Assembly (NCBI GenBank): GCA_041649895.1
Contig: JBAZMG010000027.1
Coordinates: 1-13,044, forward strand
Length of the DNA stretch: 13,044 nucleotides
DNA from: STD1-204 sp041649895
Lineage (GTDB): Bacteria > Patescibacteriota > Minisyncoccia > Minisyncoccales > Minisyncoccaceae
Direction of reading: 5' to 3'
Position 1 is the stretch's first letter; each line of letters begins with the position of its first letter. The notes below the pieces were generated by a model. That model ran no database searches. It had not been told where the DNA came from and worked only from the letters and a program-made list of their open reading frames with translations. The translations under genes were made by a program, and so were the position numbers. Shown piece by piece: positions 1 to 5,448 of the stretch.

Positions 1-572
1 ATGTCTCCTGAAACAAGCGCTCCGGAAGTTAAAAATAGTCCGGTATTAGCGCTCGCCACGGCGTTGGAATAATAATTGACGTTTTTATTTACTTTGCCGT
101 TAATATTCAACACAGAAGAAGCCGCGTTCACGCTCCCCGCGACGGTGCCATTGATATTTATTGTCTCACCCGCGAGCAAAGCATCCCTGCCGATAAATGA
201 GCTTTCTGGAAGAAGGATGTCTTGCGAAGCAACAGCGACAGACCTTTCCACTCTTCCTTTTATATCAACGCTCTGAGCGGCGACCCTAACGCTTCCGGAA
301 ACATTGCCATTAACAGTAATGGATTGTCCGGCACCGATAATATCACCGTCAACATTACCATTGATATTGATCTTTTGGCCGAAAGCAAAGACATCTCCGA
401 CAACATCGGTATTCAAGGTAACGTTGTTGCCGGCCAAGAATACGGTATCGTTAATCGGCTCTGTTTGCGACAAAACGACGTTTTGGCCTTCTCTCGATGT
501 TATTGCCGAAGTTAGGGCCAAAGGAATAAAACAAAGAGCAATCAATGCGAAGACAAAATATTTTTTTATCAT
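1..572 (-). CDS. Exported bactofilin-like beta-helix protein (partial, C-terminus off left edge)
   Basis: Reading from 572 down to the window edge stays open for 190 codons. Residues 1-23 form a clear signal peptide: MIKK, a hydrophobic core, then LTSA as a likely cleavage site. The mature part is a run of short rungs of about 20 residues rich in alternating hydrophobic residues, Gly, Asn and Val, such as ININGNVDGDIIGAGQSI and ITVNGNVSGSVRVAAQSV. This pattern is typical of bactofilins (polymer-forming cytoskeletal family), which fold as a beta-helix and polymerise. Classical bactofilins are cytoplasmic, whereas the signal peptide here places the rungs outside the membrane. The rest, perhaps a membrane anchor, lies beyond the window. 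It follows the coiled-coil gene by 32 nt and has no clear ribosome binding site. Overlapping plus-strand frames (76-576) are shadows. The rung pattern and signal peptide are seen; family and location are inferred. Confidence 0.8.
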   Translation of the reverse strand, partial: MIKKYFVFALIALCFIPLALTSAITSREGQNVVLSQTEPINDTVFLAGNNVTLNTDVVGDVFAFGQKININGNVDGDIIGAGQSITVNGNVSGSVRVAAQSVDIKGRVERSVAVASQDILLPESSFIGRDALLAGETININGTVAGSVNAASSVLNINGKVNKNVNYYSNAVASANTGLFLTSGALVSGD

Positions 573-603
573 ATGATTACAAATTATTATGATTATTATA
601 TTT

Positions 604-609
604 ATTATA
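604..609 (-). promoter_or_regulatory. Possible -10 element for the bactofilin-like gene
   Basis: A perfect TATAAT on the minus strand overlaps the stop codon of the upstream gene and lies 31 nt before the ATG at 572. A GAGACA at 631-626, 16 nt upstream, matches the -35 consensus in four of six bases. The region is AT-rich, so a chance match is possible, and the gene may simply be read through from the gene before it. Confidence 0.3.
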
Positions 610-979
610 CCGTCGCCTGATCTTGTGTCTCCGGGGTGGTATCAAGTCCCGCGAAGCCCTCAAGCTGTATTAATCTTGCCTCGAAAAGAGGAAGAATTTT
701 GTCTATGTAGTTTATTCTCTCTTGCAAATCGGGACTTGTTATTGTTCCGTTCTCTTCGATGATCTTTTTCTTTTCAGACTCTAATTCTTCGATTTTGTTT
801 TCCATTTGAAAAATCGCGTCCAATACTCTATCTCCGACTTTTTCCTTCTGTTCCGGACTCATTTCTATTTTTTTAATTTGTTTTTTATCGGTTTCTACTA
901 TCGCACTCTCGTCAACTTCTTCAGAAACATTAGGACCACCCTTCCCTTCATTTGGTTCTCGCATTTGTTCTAAGCTCAT
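605..979 (-). CDS. Small charged coiled-coil protein, unknown function
   Basis: A 124-residue soluble protein that I do not recognise. Residues 1-40 are acidic and low-complexity (Glu, Asn, Gly, Lys), probably disordered. Residues about 42-75 (QKEKVGDRVLDAIFQMENKI and on through EELESEKKKIIEE) and 84-108 are predicted helical with heptad-like hydrophobic spacing, so a two-helix coiled coil is likely. There is no signal peptide, TM segment, Cys or obvious catalytic motif. The ATG at 979 is preceded by GGGGGT, a weak Shine-Dalgarno match held inside a hairpin, and by an extended -10 promoter at 1038-1046. These support it as a real transcription unit, possibly with the bactofilin-like gene 32 nt downstream. 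It may be a cytoplasmic partner of that gene, but only position suggests this. Confidence 0.7.
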   Translation of the reverse strand: MSLEQMREPNEGKGGPNVSEEVDESAIVETDKKQIKKIEMSPEQKEKVGDRVLDAIFQMENKIEELESEKKKIIEENGTITSPDLQERINYIDKILPLFEARLIQLEGFAGLDTTPETQDQATV

Positions 980-987
980 ATTTTTTT

Positions 988-1016
988 ACCCCCATCTTTT
1001 TTAAAAAGGCGGGGGT
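988..1016 (-). promoter_or_regulatory. Leader hairpin enclosing the ribosome binding site of the coiled-coil gene
   Basis: Arms 988-993 (ACCCCC on plus) and 1011-1016 (GGGGGT) pair perfectly. Inside them, after an A-C mismatch and a G-T pair, 996-1001 pairs with 1003-1008. On the minus-strand transcript the GGGGGT ribosome-binding sequence (993-988) is thus paired with ACCCCC upstream, and the ATG at 979 follows 8 nt later. The hairpin lies between the promoter at 1038-1046 and the start codon. It could limit translation; it is unlikely to be a terminator because neither side has a good T-run directly after the stem in the right sense. Confidence 0.5.
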
Positions 1017-1037
1017 GAATTAATTATTATTTTCTTT

Positions 1038-1046
1038 ATTATAGCA
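1038..1046 (-). promoter_or_regulatory. Extended -10 promoter (TGCTATAAT) for the coiled-coil gene
   Basis: The minus strand reads TGCTATAAT, a perfect TATAAT with the TGn extension, 58 nt before the ATG at 979. No good -35 hexamer lies 16-18 nt upstream, which is normal for extended -10 promoters. Transcription would begin near 1031, giving a leader of about 50 nt that contains the hairpin at 988-1016. Confidence 0.55.
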
Positions 1047-1087
1047 AATATTTGAAAATCAATACATTTCGTTTTACACACACCTCA

Positions 1088-2923
1088 TCAGTTACCACCG
1101 ACGATCACGGTTTGGATATTGATCATTTTGCGGTAAGGCTCGCACGTCTTTAAGAGATGTTTATGCTTTCCTTCACCGATTATTTTTCCATTTTCCAAAA
1201 CAATTATTTTGTCCGCGTCCTTGATAGTGGACAAACGATGCGCGATGATTATCGTCGTCCTTCCCTTTGCCGCTTTTTCTATCGATTCCCGGATAAGCGC
1301 TTCATTCTCCACATCCAAGCTGGAGGTAGCTTCATCAAAAATTAGAATTGAGGGATCTTTAACAAGCGCCCGGGCGATTCCCACTCTTTGGCGCTCGCCA
1401 CCCGACAATCGTATGCCTTTTTCTCCGATCGTCGTATCCAGACCCTTTTCCAAACTCTTTAAGAAAGTATCGATGCGCGCCATTTTAACCGCTTCGTTCA
1501 ATTGTCTATCGCTGACCTTGCTCTTGGCGCCGAAAAGGATATTGTATCGTAAGGTATTATCAAAAAGAGAAACATCCTGGGGCACCACGCCCAAAAAGTC
1601 TCTGTATTTATCCAAAGATAGTTCTTTCAAGTCATTGCCATCGATCAAGATCTTTCCTTGGTCCGGATCGTACGCCCTGATCAGTAATTGCGCAAGCGAA
1701 GATTTTCCGGCTCCGCTATGCCCAACGATCGCCACTTTTTGTCCGGGTTCGATCACAAGGTTCACGTTCTTCAAGGTGTTTTCCGTCTTCTTAATATTTT
1801 TTCGCGGCTCATCCGCGTCTTCCCTTGAAGGATACTTGAAGAATACATTTTTGTATTCTATCCGACCTTGAATCTTTTCCAAAACGATCGGGTTTTCCAC
1901 TTCTTTAATGGCAGGCTCCATACTCAGGAGCGCGAACAAATTTTTGATGGCCGACCAATAATCGACGATATTTCTCTGTAAATATGATAACGACCAAAGT
2001 CTGTTAAAAGCGTTTGACGACCACGACAGAAAGATAACCAAAAATCCGGGAGTATAAACTTTTTGATAAACCAAATAAATACCCACCACCATTACCGCGA
2101 CCCTGGTGATGGCGAGAACCGTCGTCCTTATAGCTGTGGTGTCGATATATTTTAGCCAGATCAATTTTACCAAGCGATTAGTATGGCTGAGTTTTTCATC
2201 GTATTCTTTTAAAATTTCTTTTTCTTTGGCGTTGGTTTTAACCAAAGAAGCATTTCTTAAAAACTCCGCCTGTTTTTTGTCCGTATCATTGCGCATCTCC
2301 TGAACATCCCGCAGTTTCCCGCTCAATTGCTTGTTGGCCAAAACGATGGTCAAAATATATATGCTAAGCCCCACAAAAACAATAGCCCCCAAAACAGGAG
2401 CGATGATCGAAAGAGCGATAAGAGTAACGACCACCTGCAAGGTCAAAGGTAAAACCTGATAAAGCCAATCCATAGTGAAAGCGGGCAAGGCGTTCAATCC
2501 CCTGTCGATAATACTTTTTTTAATTCCCGAATTTTGGTTTTCGTGCTGGCCGATGGAAAACCTGAAAACCTCCGCGAGAGATTTGCGATTGATCGAATCG
2601 CTGAAATCGGAATCAAATCTAGTTATTTCTATTCTTTGCCTGATGTAAAAGATCACTACCTCATTCAAAACGTAAACCAAGAAAAAGATTCCGGCCAAGT
2701 AGATGATATTCACAAGCGCGCGGTTGGCAATGACTCCGTCGATTATCCTTCCATATACATAAGGCGCCACCAAACTTAACACTTCCTGTAAAAAAGTGAG
2801 GAAAAGAGAAATAGCAATCACGCCCCAAAATGGCCGATAGAATTCCATCAGTTTTGAAAAATTTTGCCTGAATGTTATCTCCGGTTTCTTTTTGCTTTTC
2901 TTCGGTTTCAAAATATTGCCCAT
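1088..2923 (-). CDS. ABC transporter half-protein, exporter type (TMD-NBD fusion)
   Basis: A 611-residue fused permease and ATPase that should work as a dimer in the cytoplasmic membrane. After a basic N-terminus (KPKKSKKKP), residues about 30-335 contain hydrophobic segments at 33-54, 73-94, 155-175, 178-197, 264-286 and 288-303, the six-helix ABC exporter fold. The nucleotide-binding domain, residues about 350-600, has every motif: Walker A GHSGAGKS (401-408), Q-loop Gln449, signature LSGGE (506-510), Walker B ILIFDE (526-531) and H-loop His562. A charged insert, residues 369-381, lies between the A-loop region (FKYPS) and the TLKNVNL strand. The substrate cannot be told from sequence; lipid, peptide and drug exporters share this layout. 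The ATG at 2923 is the only plausible start and has no clear ribosome binding site. It is monocistronic as far as visible, divergent from the orphan at 3049. Confidence 0.95.
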   Translation of the reverse strand: MGNILKPKKSKKKPEITFRQNFSKLMEFYRPFWGVIAISLFLTFLQEVLSLVAPYVYGRIIDGVIANRALVNIIYLAGIFFLVYVLNEVVIFYIRQRIEITRFDSDFSDSINRKSLAEVFRFSIGQHENQNSGIKKSIIDRGLNALPAFTMDWLYQVLPLTLQVVVTLIALSIIAPVLGAIVFVGLSIYILTIVLANKQLSGKLRDVQEMRNDTDKKQAEFLRNASLVKTNAKEKEILKEYDEKLSHTNRLVKLIWLKYIDTTAIRTTVLAITRVAVMVVGIYLVYQKVYTPGFLVIFLSWSSNAFNRLWSLSYLQRNIVDYWSAIKNLFALLSMEPAIKEVENPIVLEKIQGRIEYKNVFFKYPSREDADEPRKNIKKTENTLKNVNLVIEPGQKVAIVGHSGAGKSSLAQLLIRAYDPDQGKILIDGNDLKELSLDKYRDFLGVVPQDVSLFDNTLRYNILFGAKSKVSDRQLNEAVKMARIDTFLKSLEKGLDTTIGEKGIRLSGGERQRVGIARALVKDPSILIFDEATSSLDVENEALIRESIEKAAKGRTTIIIAHRLSTIKDADKIIVLENGKIIGEGKHKHLLKTCEPYRKMINIQTVIVGGN

Positions 2924-2937
2924 TACTTATTTCTTTT

Positions 2938-2946
2938 ATTTTATCA
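2938..2946 (-). promoter_or_regulatory. Possible extended -10 promoter (TGATAAAAT) of the ABC transporter
   Basis: The minus strand reads TGATAAAAT 15 nt before the ATG at 2923. This has the TGn extension and five of six -10 bases. The resulting leader would be very short (under 10 nt), consistent with the lack of a ribosome binding site. No good -35 is visible. Confidence 0.35.
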
Positions 2947-2994
2947 CACAGTTAAAGATAATTCTAATGCGTGAGTGGCGCAGAACCAAAATCA

Positions 2995-3022
2995 TTGACA
3001 AAATATTTATTTATACTATAGT
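2995..3022 (+). promoter_or_regulatory. Strong sigma-70-type promoter of the 198-residue orphan gene
   Basis: A perfect -35 TTGACA (2995-3000) is followed by a 16-nt spacer and TATAGT (3017-3022), five of six to the -10 consensus. Transcription would start near 3029, leaving a leader of about 20 nt that contains the ribosome binding site. This is the only promoter in the window with a perfect -35. Confidence 0.7.
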
Positions 3023-3035
3023 TTAATTAACCACT

Positions 3036-3045
3036 GGGGGTGGTC
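3036..3045 (+). promoter_or_regulatory. Ribosome binding site that sets the start at 3049
   Basis: GGGGGTGGTC matches the extended Shine-Dalgarno GGAGGTGATC in eight of ten bases and sits just before the ATG at 3049. The in-frame GTG at 3040 lies inside this element, so it cannot be the start served by it; the ATG is preferred. Confidence 0.65.
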
Positions 3046-3048
3046 CGT

Positions 3049-3645
3049 ATGTACAAAGGAAGCCTTGAGATCAATGAACTTTTAGAAAAAATCGGCAGAG
3101 GAGAAAAGTTTTCCCAATCAATGATCCCGCCACTTGAAGAGGTCGCGGAAATGAGAAGACTGCCAAAAAGAATTTCAAACTTTCTCGCAAGCCTGTCATT
3201 TGAAGAATGGGGAAAGATATTCAAAAATACTTCGGGTAAAATGAGCGAGATCGCGCTCAAAAATATGGCAATGAAAGCGCCAAACCTGCGAAGTTGTTTG
3301 GATATTTACAGCCGCGATCAAGTCGGTGGCGAAGCCGAAACGATCGCGACTAAAAAGATGGTCGAAGCGATCGCGACTACCGAGACAAACGCCGGCACTC
3401 TTGATCCGGACAAGCAATACACGATTGAGGTCGCGAAGATCATTCTTCGATTCGAAAAATCGAAAAAGAGGATGCTCGCGTATATGGACAAAGACCATTT
3501 TCGCGAATCCATCCGCTCTGTGTTTGCCGAAGATATCTGCGAACTCCATCTCTCGGCCTCGGCACACGAAGGGAGGCCGAGTGCCGATGTCGTTGAAGAA
3601 TTGGCTCTCTATAAAATTATGGAAGAACTTAAGGGCGTGGTTTAA
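3049..3645 (+). CDS. Soluble orphan protein of 198 residues, function unknown
   Basis: I do not recognise this family. The protein is mostly alpha-helical, charged and cytoplasmic (no signal peptide, no TM segment). It has a helical N-terminal part (EINELLEKIGRGEKF), a middle with short in-frame duplication, and a C-terminal helix ending EELALYKIMEELKGVV. Nucleotides CGATCGCGACTA occur twice, at 3341-3352 and 3368-3379, 27 nt apart, giving ETIAT and EAIAT in the protein. Near the 3' end, residues about 167-181 (HLSASAHEGRPSADV) are encoded by an interleaved palindrome (3552-3587) and may be inserted sequence. It is well supported as a gene by a perfect -35 promoter, a good ribosome binding site and a terminator directly after the stop. 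The large minus-strand frames across it are shadows. Confidence 0.8.
   Translation: MYKGSLEINELLEKIGRGEKFSQSMIPPLEEVAEMRRLPKRISNFLASLSFEEWGKIFKNTSGKMSEIALKNMAMKAPNLRSCLDIYSRDQVGGEAETIATKKMVEAIATTETNAGTLDPDKQYTIEVAKIILRFEKSKKRMLAYMDKDHFRESIRSVFAEDICELHLSASAHEGRPSADVVEELALYKIMEELKGVV
3552..3587. repeat. Interleaved palindrome inside the orphan gene
   Basis: CTCGGCCTC (3552-3560) and GAGGCCGAG (3573-3581) form a perfect 9-bp stem with a 12-nt loop. A second pair, TCGGCAC (3559-3565) and GTGCCGA (3581-3587), is also perfect and interleaved with the first, so the two stems exclude each other. The element is more GC-rich than its surroundings and encodes SASAHEGRPSAD in frame. The same arrangement (9-bp stem, 12-nt loop, second stem from loop to downstream) occurs in tatD at 6602-6643. 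Confidence 0.6.
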
Positions 3646-3663
3646 AACTCGCCTCTTTTTTTT
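3634..3663 (+). terminator. Probable intrinsic terminator after the orphan gene
   Basis: GGCG (3634-3637) pairs with CGCC (3650-3653), with additional partial pairing inside (GGTTT against AAAAC). The stem spans the stop codon and is followed by a run of eight T (3656-3663). The stem is imperfect, so termination may be leaky into the glutaredoxin gene. Confidence 0.5.
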
Positions 3664-3692
3664 ATTATTGATATGGCAATTTCCTGAAATCT

Positions 3693-3701
3693 TGGTATAA
3701 T
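3693..3701 (+). promoter_or_regulatory. Extended -10 promoter (TGGTATAAT) of the glutaredoxin gene
   Basis: A perfect TATAAT with a TGG extension lies 34 nt before the ATG at 3736. A TTGATA at 3668-3673 is too far (22-nt spacer) to serve as a standard -35. It lies just downstream of the terminator of the previous gene, which makes an independent transcription unit plausible. Confidence 0.5.
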
Positions 3702-3735
3702 AAATAAAAGAATAATTAATTTAGCCCATAAAAAA

Positions 3736-4032
3736 ATGTCTTATAAAATAAATATTAAAACTATTCCCGGAAAAAAAGAAAAAGATATAATGATGTTTTC
3801 CTTGAGTGATACCTGTATCTGGTGCCACAAAACCAAAGAGCTGCTAAAAGAAATGGGGCTTGAATTCAGCTATGTGGATGTCGACCTTTTATCCAAAGAA
3901 GAGCAGGCCGAAGCATACAAAGATATGTGGAAATACAGCCCGAACACGACCTCCTTCCCCACGGTTATAATCAATCATGGAGAATTCGTTTTTAGCGGGT
4001 TTAGCGAGGGAGACATAAAGGCGGTACTTTAA
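3736..4032 (+). CDS. Glutaredoxin-like dithiol oxidoreductase
   Basis: A 98-residue cytoplasmic thioredoxin-fold protein. The redox centre CIWC (Cys27-Cys30) follows the first beta-strand (DIMMFSLSDT) and leads into a helix (HKTKELLKEMG). The second strand is SYVDVDL. The cis-proline loop TSFPTV and the C-terminal GFSEGDIKAVL match the glutaredoxin/NrdH group. Such proteins reduce disulfides or glutathionylated sites, or feed ribonucleotide reductase; CxxC suggests the dithiol mechanism. Many Patescibacteria lack glutathione synthesis, so a thioredoxin-reductase-type electron donor is possible, but no reductase is in the window. The start has no Shine-Dalgarno sequence; the reading frame before residue 17 is lysine-rich and poorly conserved in the family, so an internal start is possible though less likely. 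It is followed after 13 nt by a shared terminator. Confidence 0.88.
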   Translation: MSYKINIKTIPGKKEKDIMMFSLSDTCIWCHKTKELLKEMGLEFSYVDVDLLSKEEQAEAYKDMWKYSPNTTSFPTVIINHGEFVFSGFSEGDIKAVL

Positions 4033-4045
4033 TAAAACCACTCAA

Positions 4046-4073
4046 AAAAACCGATTGTTATCAGTCGGTTTTT
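4046..4073. terminator. Bidirectional intrinsic terminator between glutaredoxin and cfa
   Basis: AAAAACCGA (4046-4054) pairs perfectly with TCGGTTTTT (4065-4073). The stem continues inward with a G-T, a T-A and a G-C pair to a TTAT loop. It has A-rich sequence on one side and T-rich on the other, so it can end transcripts from both converging genes. Confidence 0.85.
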
Positions 4074-4092
4074 GATTTTATTATTCTACTCA

Positions 4093-5214
4093 TTATCTGA
4101 CCGGCTTATAACCTCCGGGGACTCCCCGGGGAGACAAAACGATCTGCCATAACTGGAGCGAGCGAGAGCGAAACGCTCCGGCACAAGACAAAAGATAATA
4201 TTTCCACATTCTGTAAAATCTTTTGCTGTAGTTTTTCTTTAATTGCGGCCACGAATCATCAAAATTATTATACCAAGCCATCAATGTTTTATCATAGTCC
4301 ACGCCGAAATTATGCACGTCCTCTATCACAAACAATCCTTCAACGCTTTGGCTCAACTGTTTCAGAGAAGGGATCATTCCGTTTGGAAAAATATATTTAT
4401 TGATCCAGGGATCGGTGGAGTTTTCTGATTTTAATCCGCCGATAGTATGGAGTAAAAACAATCCATTTTCTTTAAGACACCTCTTCGCGACGCGCATATA
4501 GGTTTTGTAATTTTTTACTCCCACATGCTCGATCATTCCGACCGACACAATGTGGTCGAATTTTTCATTCAGTTTGCGATAATCTTCAAAGCGAAACTCC
4601 ACGGGCAAACCCTTGCAAGAATCCTCGGCAAATTTCAATTGCTCTTTTGAAACGGTAATTCCCACCACTTGCGCTCCGTAGTTTTTCGCGGCATATTTGG
4701 CAAAACTTCCCCAGCCGGAACCGATGTCCAAAACTCTTTGCTTGGGTTTCAAATTGATCTTTCGGCAGATCAGATCAAGCTTTGCCTCTTCGGCCGCGTC
4801 CAGATTACGCGCGTCTTTCCAATAACCGCAACTATAGGTCATACTTTTCCCGAGCATCGCGATAAACAGATCGTTCCCCGCATCATAATGCCTTTCTCCT
4901 ATTTGAAATGCCCGCCCCAAAGACTGGGGATTGAATATTTTAGCGCCGACAAATCCAAGGATCAAAGGCAAGGAGAGGCCGATTCGCTCATCAATACGCG
5001 AAGAAAGCAAGCGACAAAAGAATTGGTCCAAATTCTCGCATTCCCACCATCCATCCATATAGGCTTCACCCAAACCCAAAGATCCTTGAGACTTTATTCG
5101 TCCGTATAGATCGGGATTAAGTATTTTTATATCCCAAGGATTCAAGCCGTCCAATACGATTCCCGCGGGCTCTATCAATCGACTGATCCACTCTTTTGTG
5201 TTGTTGTTTGCCAT
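4093..5214 (-). CDS. cfa: Cyclopropane-fatty-acyl-phospholipid synthase
   Basis: Transfers a methylene group from S-adenosylmethionine to the double bond of unsaturated acyl chains in membrane phospholipids. The protein has 373 residues from the ATG at 5214 (E. coli Cfa: 382). The SAM-binding glycine motif is VLDIGSGWGSFAKYAA (about 161-176). All residues of the E. coli catalytic and bicarbonate site are present at a constant offset: Cys129 (YSCGYW), Glu229 (MIEHVG), His256 and Ile258 (LLHTIGG), and Tyr307 (VDYDKTL). The C-terminus SRSLQLWQIV and GGYKPVR is typical. A TTG at 5226 has a better-placed AGGTAG upstream and would add four residues (MILF), so it remains an alternative start. The protein should be active at the inner membrane surface. 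Fatty-acid synthesis is usually missing in such genomes, so it probably remodels acquired lipids (inference). Confidence 0.93.
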   Translation of the reverse strand: MANNNTKEWISRLIEPAGIVLDGLNPWDIKILNPDLYGRIKSQGSLGLGEAYMDGWWECENLDQFFCRLLSSRIDERIGLSLPLILGFVGAKIFNPQSLGRAFQIGERHYDAGNDLFIAMLGKSMTYSCGYWKDARNLDAAEEAKLDLICRKINLKPKQRVLDIGSGWGSFAKYAAKNYGAQVVGITVSKEQLKFAEDSCKGLPVEFRFEDYRKLNEKFDHIVSVGMIEHVGVKNYKTYMRVAKRCLKENGLFLLHTIGGLKSENSTDPWINKYIFPNGMIPSLKQLSQSVEGLFVIEDVHNFGVDYDKTLMAWYNNFDDSWPQLKKNYSKRFYRMWKYYLLSCAGAFRSRSLQLWQIVLSPRGVPGGYKPVR

Positions 5215-5243
5215 AAATAAAATCAATATTACTACCTATTATT

Positions 5244-5271
5244 ATGATACCAAAACTATTGGAAATCACAA
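5244..5271 (-). promoter_or_regulatory. Promoter of cfa
   Basis: On the minus strand TTGTGA (5271-5266, four of six to the -35 consensus), a 16-nt spacer and TATCAT (5249-5244, five of six) with a TGG extension. Transcription would begin near 5237, so the cfa leader is only about 11-23 nt. Confidence 0.5.
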
Positions 5272-5279
5272 TATAGTGA
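5266..5279. promoter_or_regulatory. Operator-like dyad overlapping the cfa -35 element
   Basis: TCACAATATAGTGA is a near-perfect dyad: TCAC and GTGA half-sites with a mostly symmetric AT centre (12 of 14 positions symmetric). It covers the -35 element of cfa and lies about 55 nt upstream of the divergent cupredoxin promoter -10. The half-site spacing would suit a dimeric repressor. Nothing else supports it. Confidence 0.3.
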
Positions 5280-5335
5280 CCCCCTACCGAACACGCGAGA
5301 TTATTCATAACTTTATTCAACTTTTTGTTTTTTTA

Positions 5336-5344
5336 TGTTAAAAT
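5336..5344 (+). promoter_or_regulatory. Extended -10 promoter (TGTTAAAAT) of the cupredoxin operon
   Basis: TGT followed by TAAAAT, with a poor -35 (TTCAAC, 5316-5321) at 17-nt spacing. Transcription would begin near 5351. A Shine-Dalgarno-like GAGGTG follows at 5356-5361. Confidence 0.45.
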
Positions 5345-5370
5345 CAAGTAAGGACGAGGTGTTAAAAATA

Positions 5371-5448
5371 ATGAAACAAGTATATGAAAAATTATATTTA
5401 TCTAATAATTGTGATTGTCTTAGCCGGCTTATTTTTATTCTTTTTTAA
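5371..5448 (+). other. Possible 25-residue leader ORF overlapping the cupredoxin start
   Basis: ATG at 5371 opens a 25-codon frame (MKQVYEKLYL start, TAA at 5446) in a different frame from the cupredoxin gene, whose ATG is at 5384. The only good Shine-Dalgarno match, GAGGTG at 5356-5361, is spaced 9 nt from this ATG but 22 nt from the cupredoxin ATG. The peptide has no recognisable motif. It may be a coupling leader or a chance frame. Confidence 0.25.

Noticed and set aside
76..576. Three overlapping plus-strand frames (76-276, 222-515, 304-576)
   Set aside because: They lie opposite the minus-strand bactofilin-like frame, which has a signal peptide and regular rungs and is open to the window edge. 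The plus frames are shadows of its repeats.
1209..1871. 220-codon plus-strand frame
   Set aside because: Antisense to the ATP-binding domain of the ABC transporter, where every motif is present on the minus strand.
3196..3700. Minus and plus frames across the orphan gene (3196-3567, 3318-3512, 3326-3700)
   Set aside because: Promoter, ribosome binding site and terminator all support only the plus-strand frame starting at 3049.
4111..4179. CTCCCCGGGGAG palindrome (4122-4133) and GGAGCG/CGCTCC pair (4155-4179) in the cfa 3' end as inserted elements
   Set aside because: The encoded C-terminus matches the family without extra residues, so these are chance palindromes in normal coding sequence.
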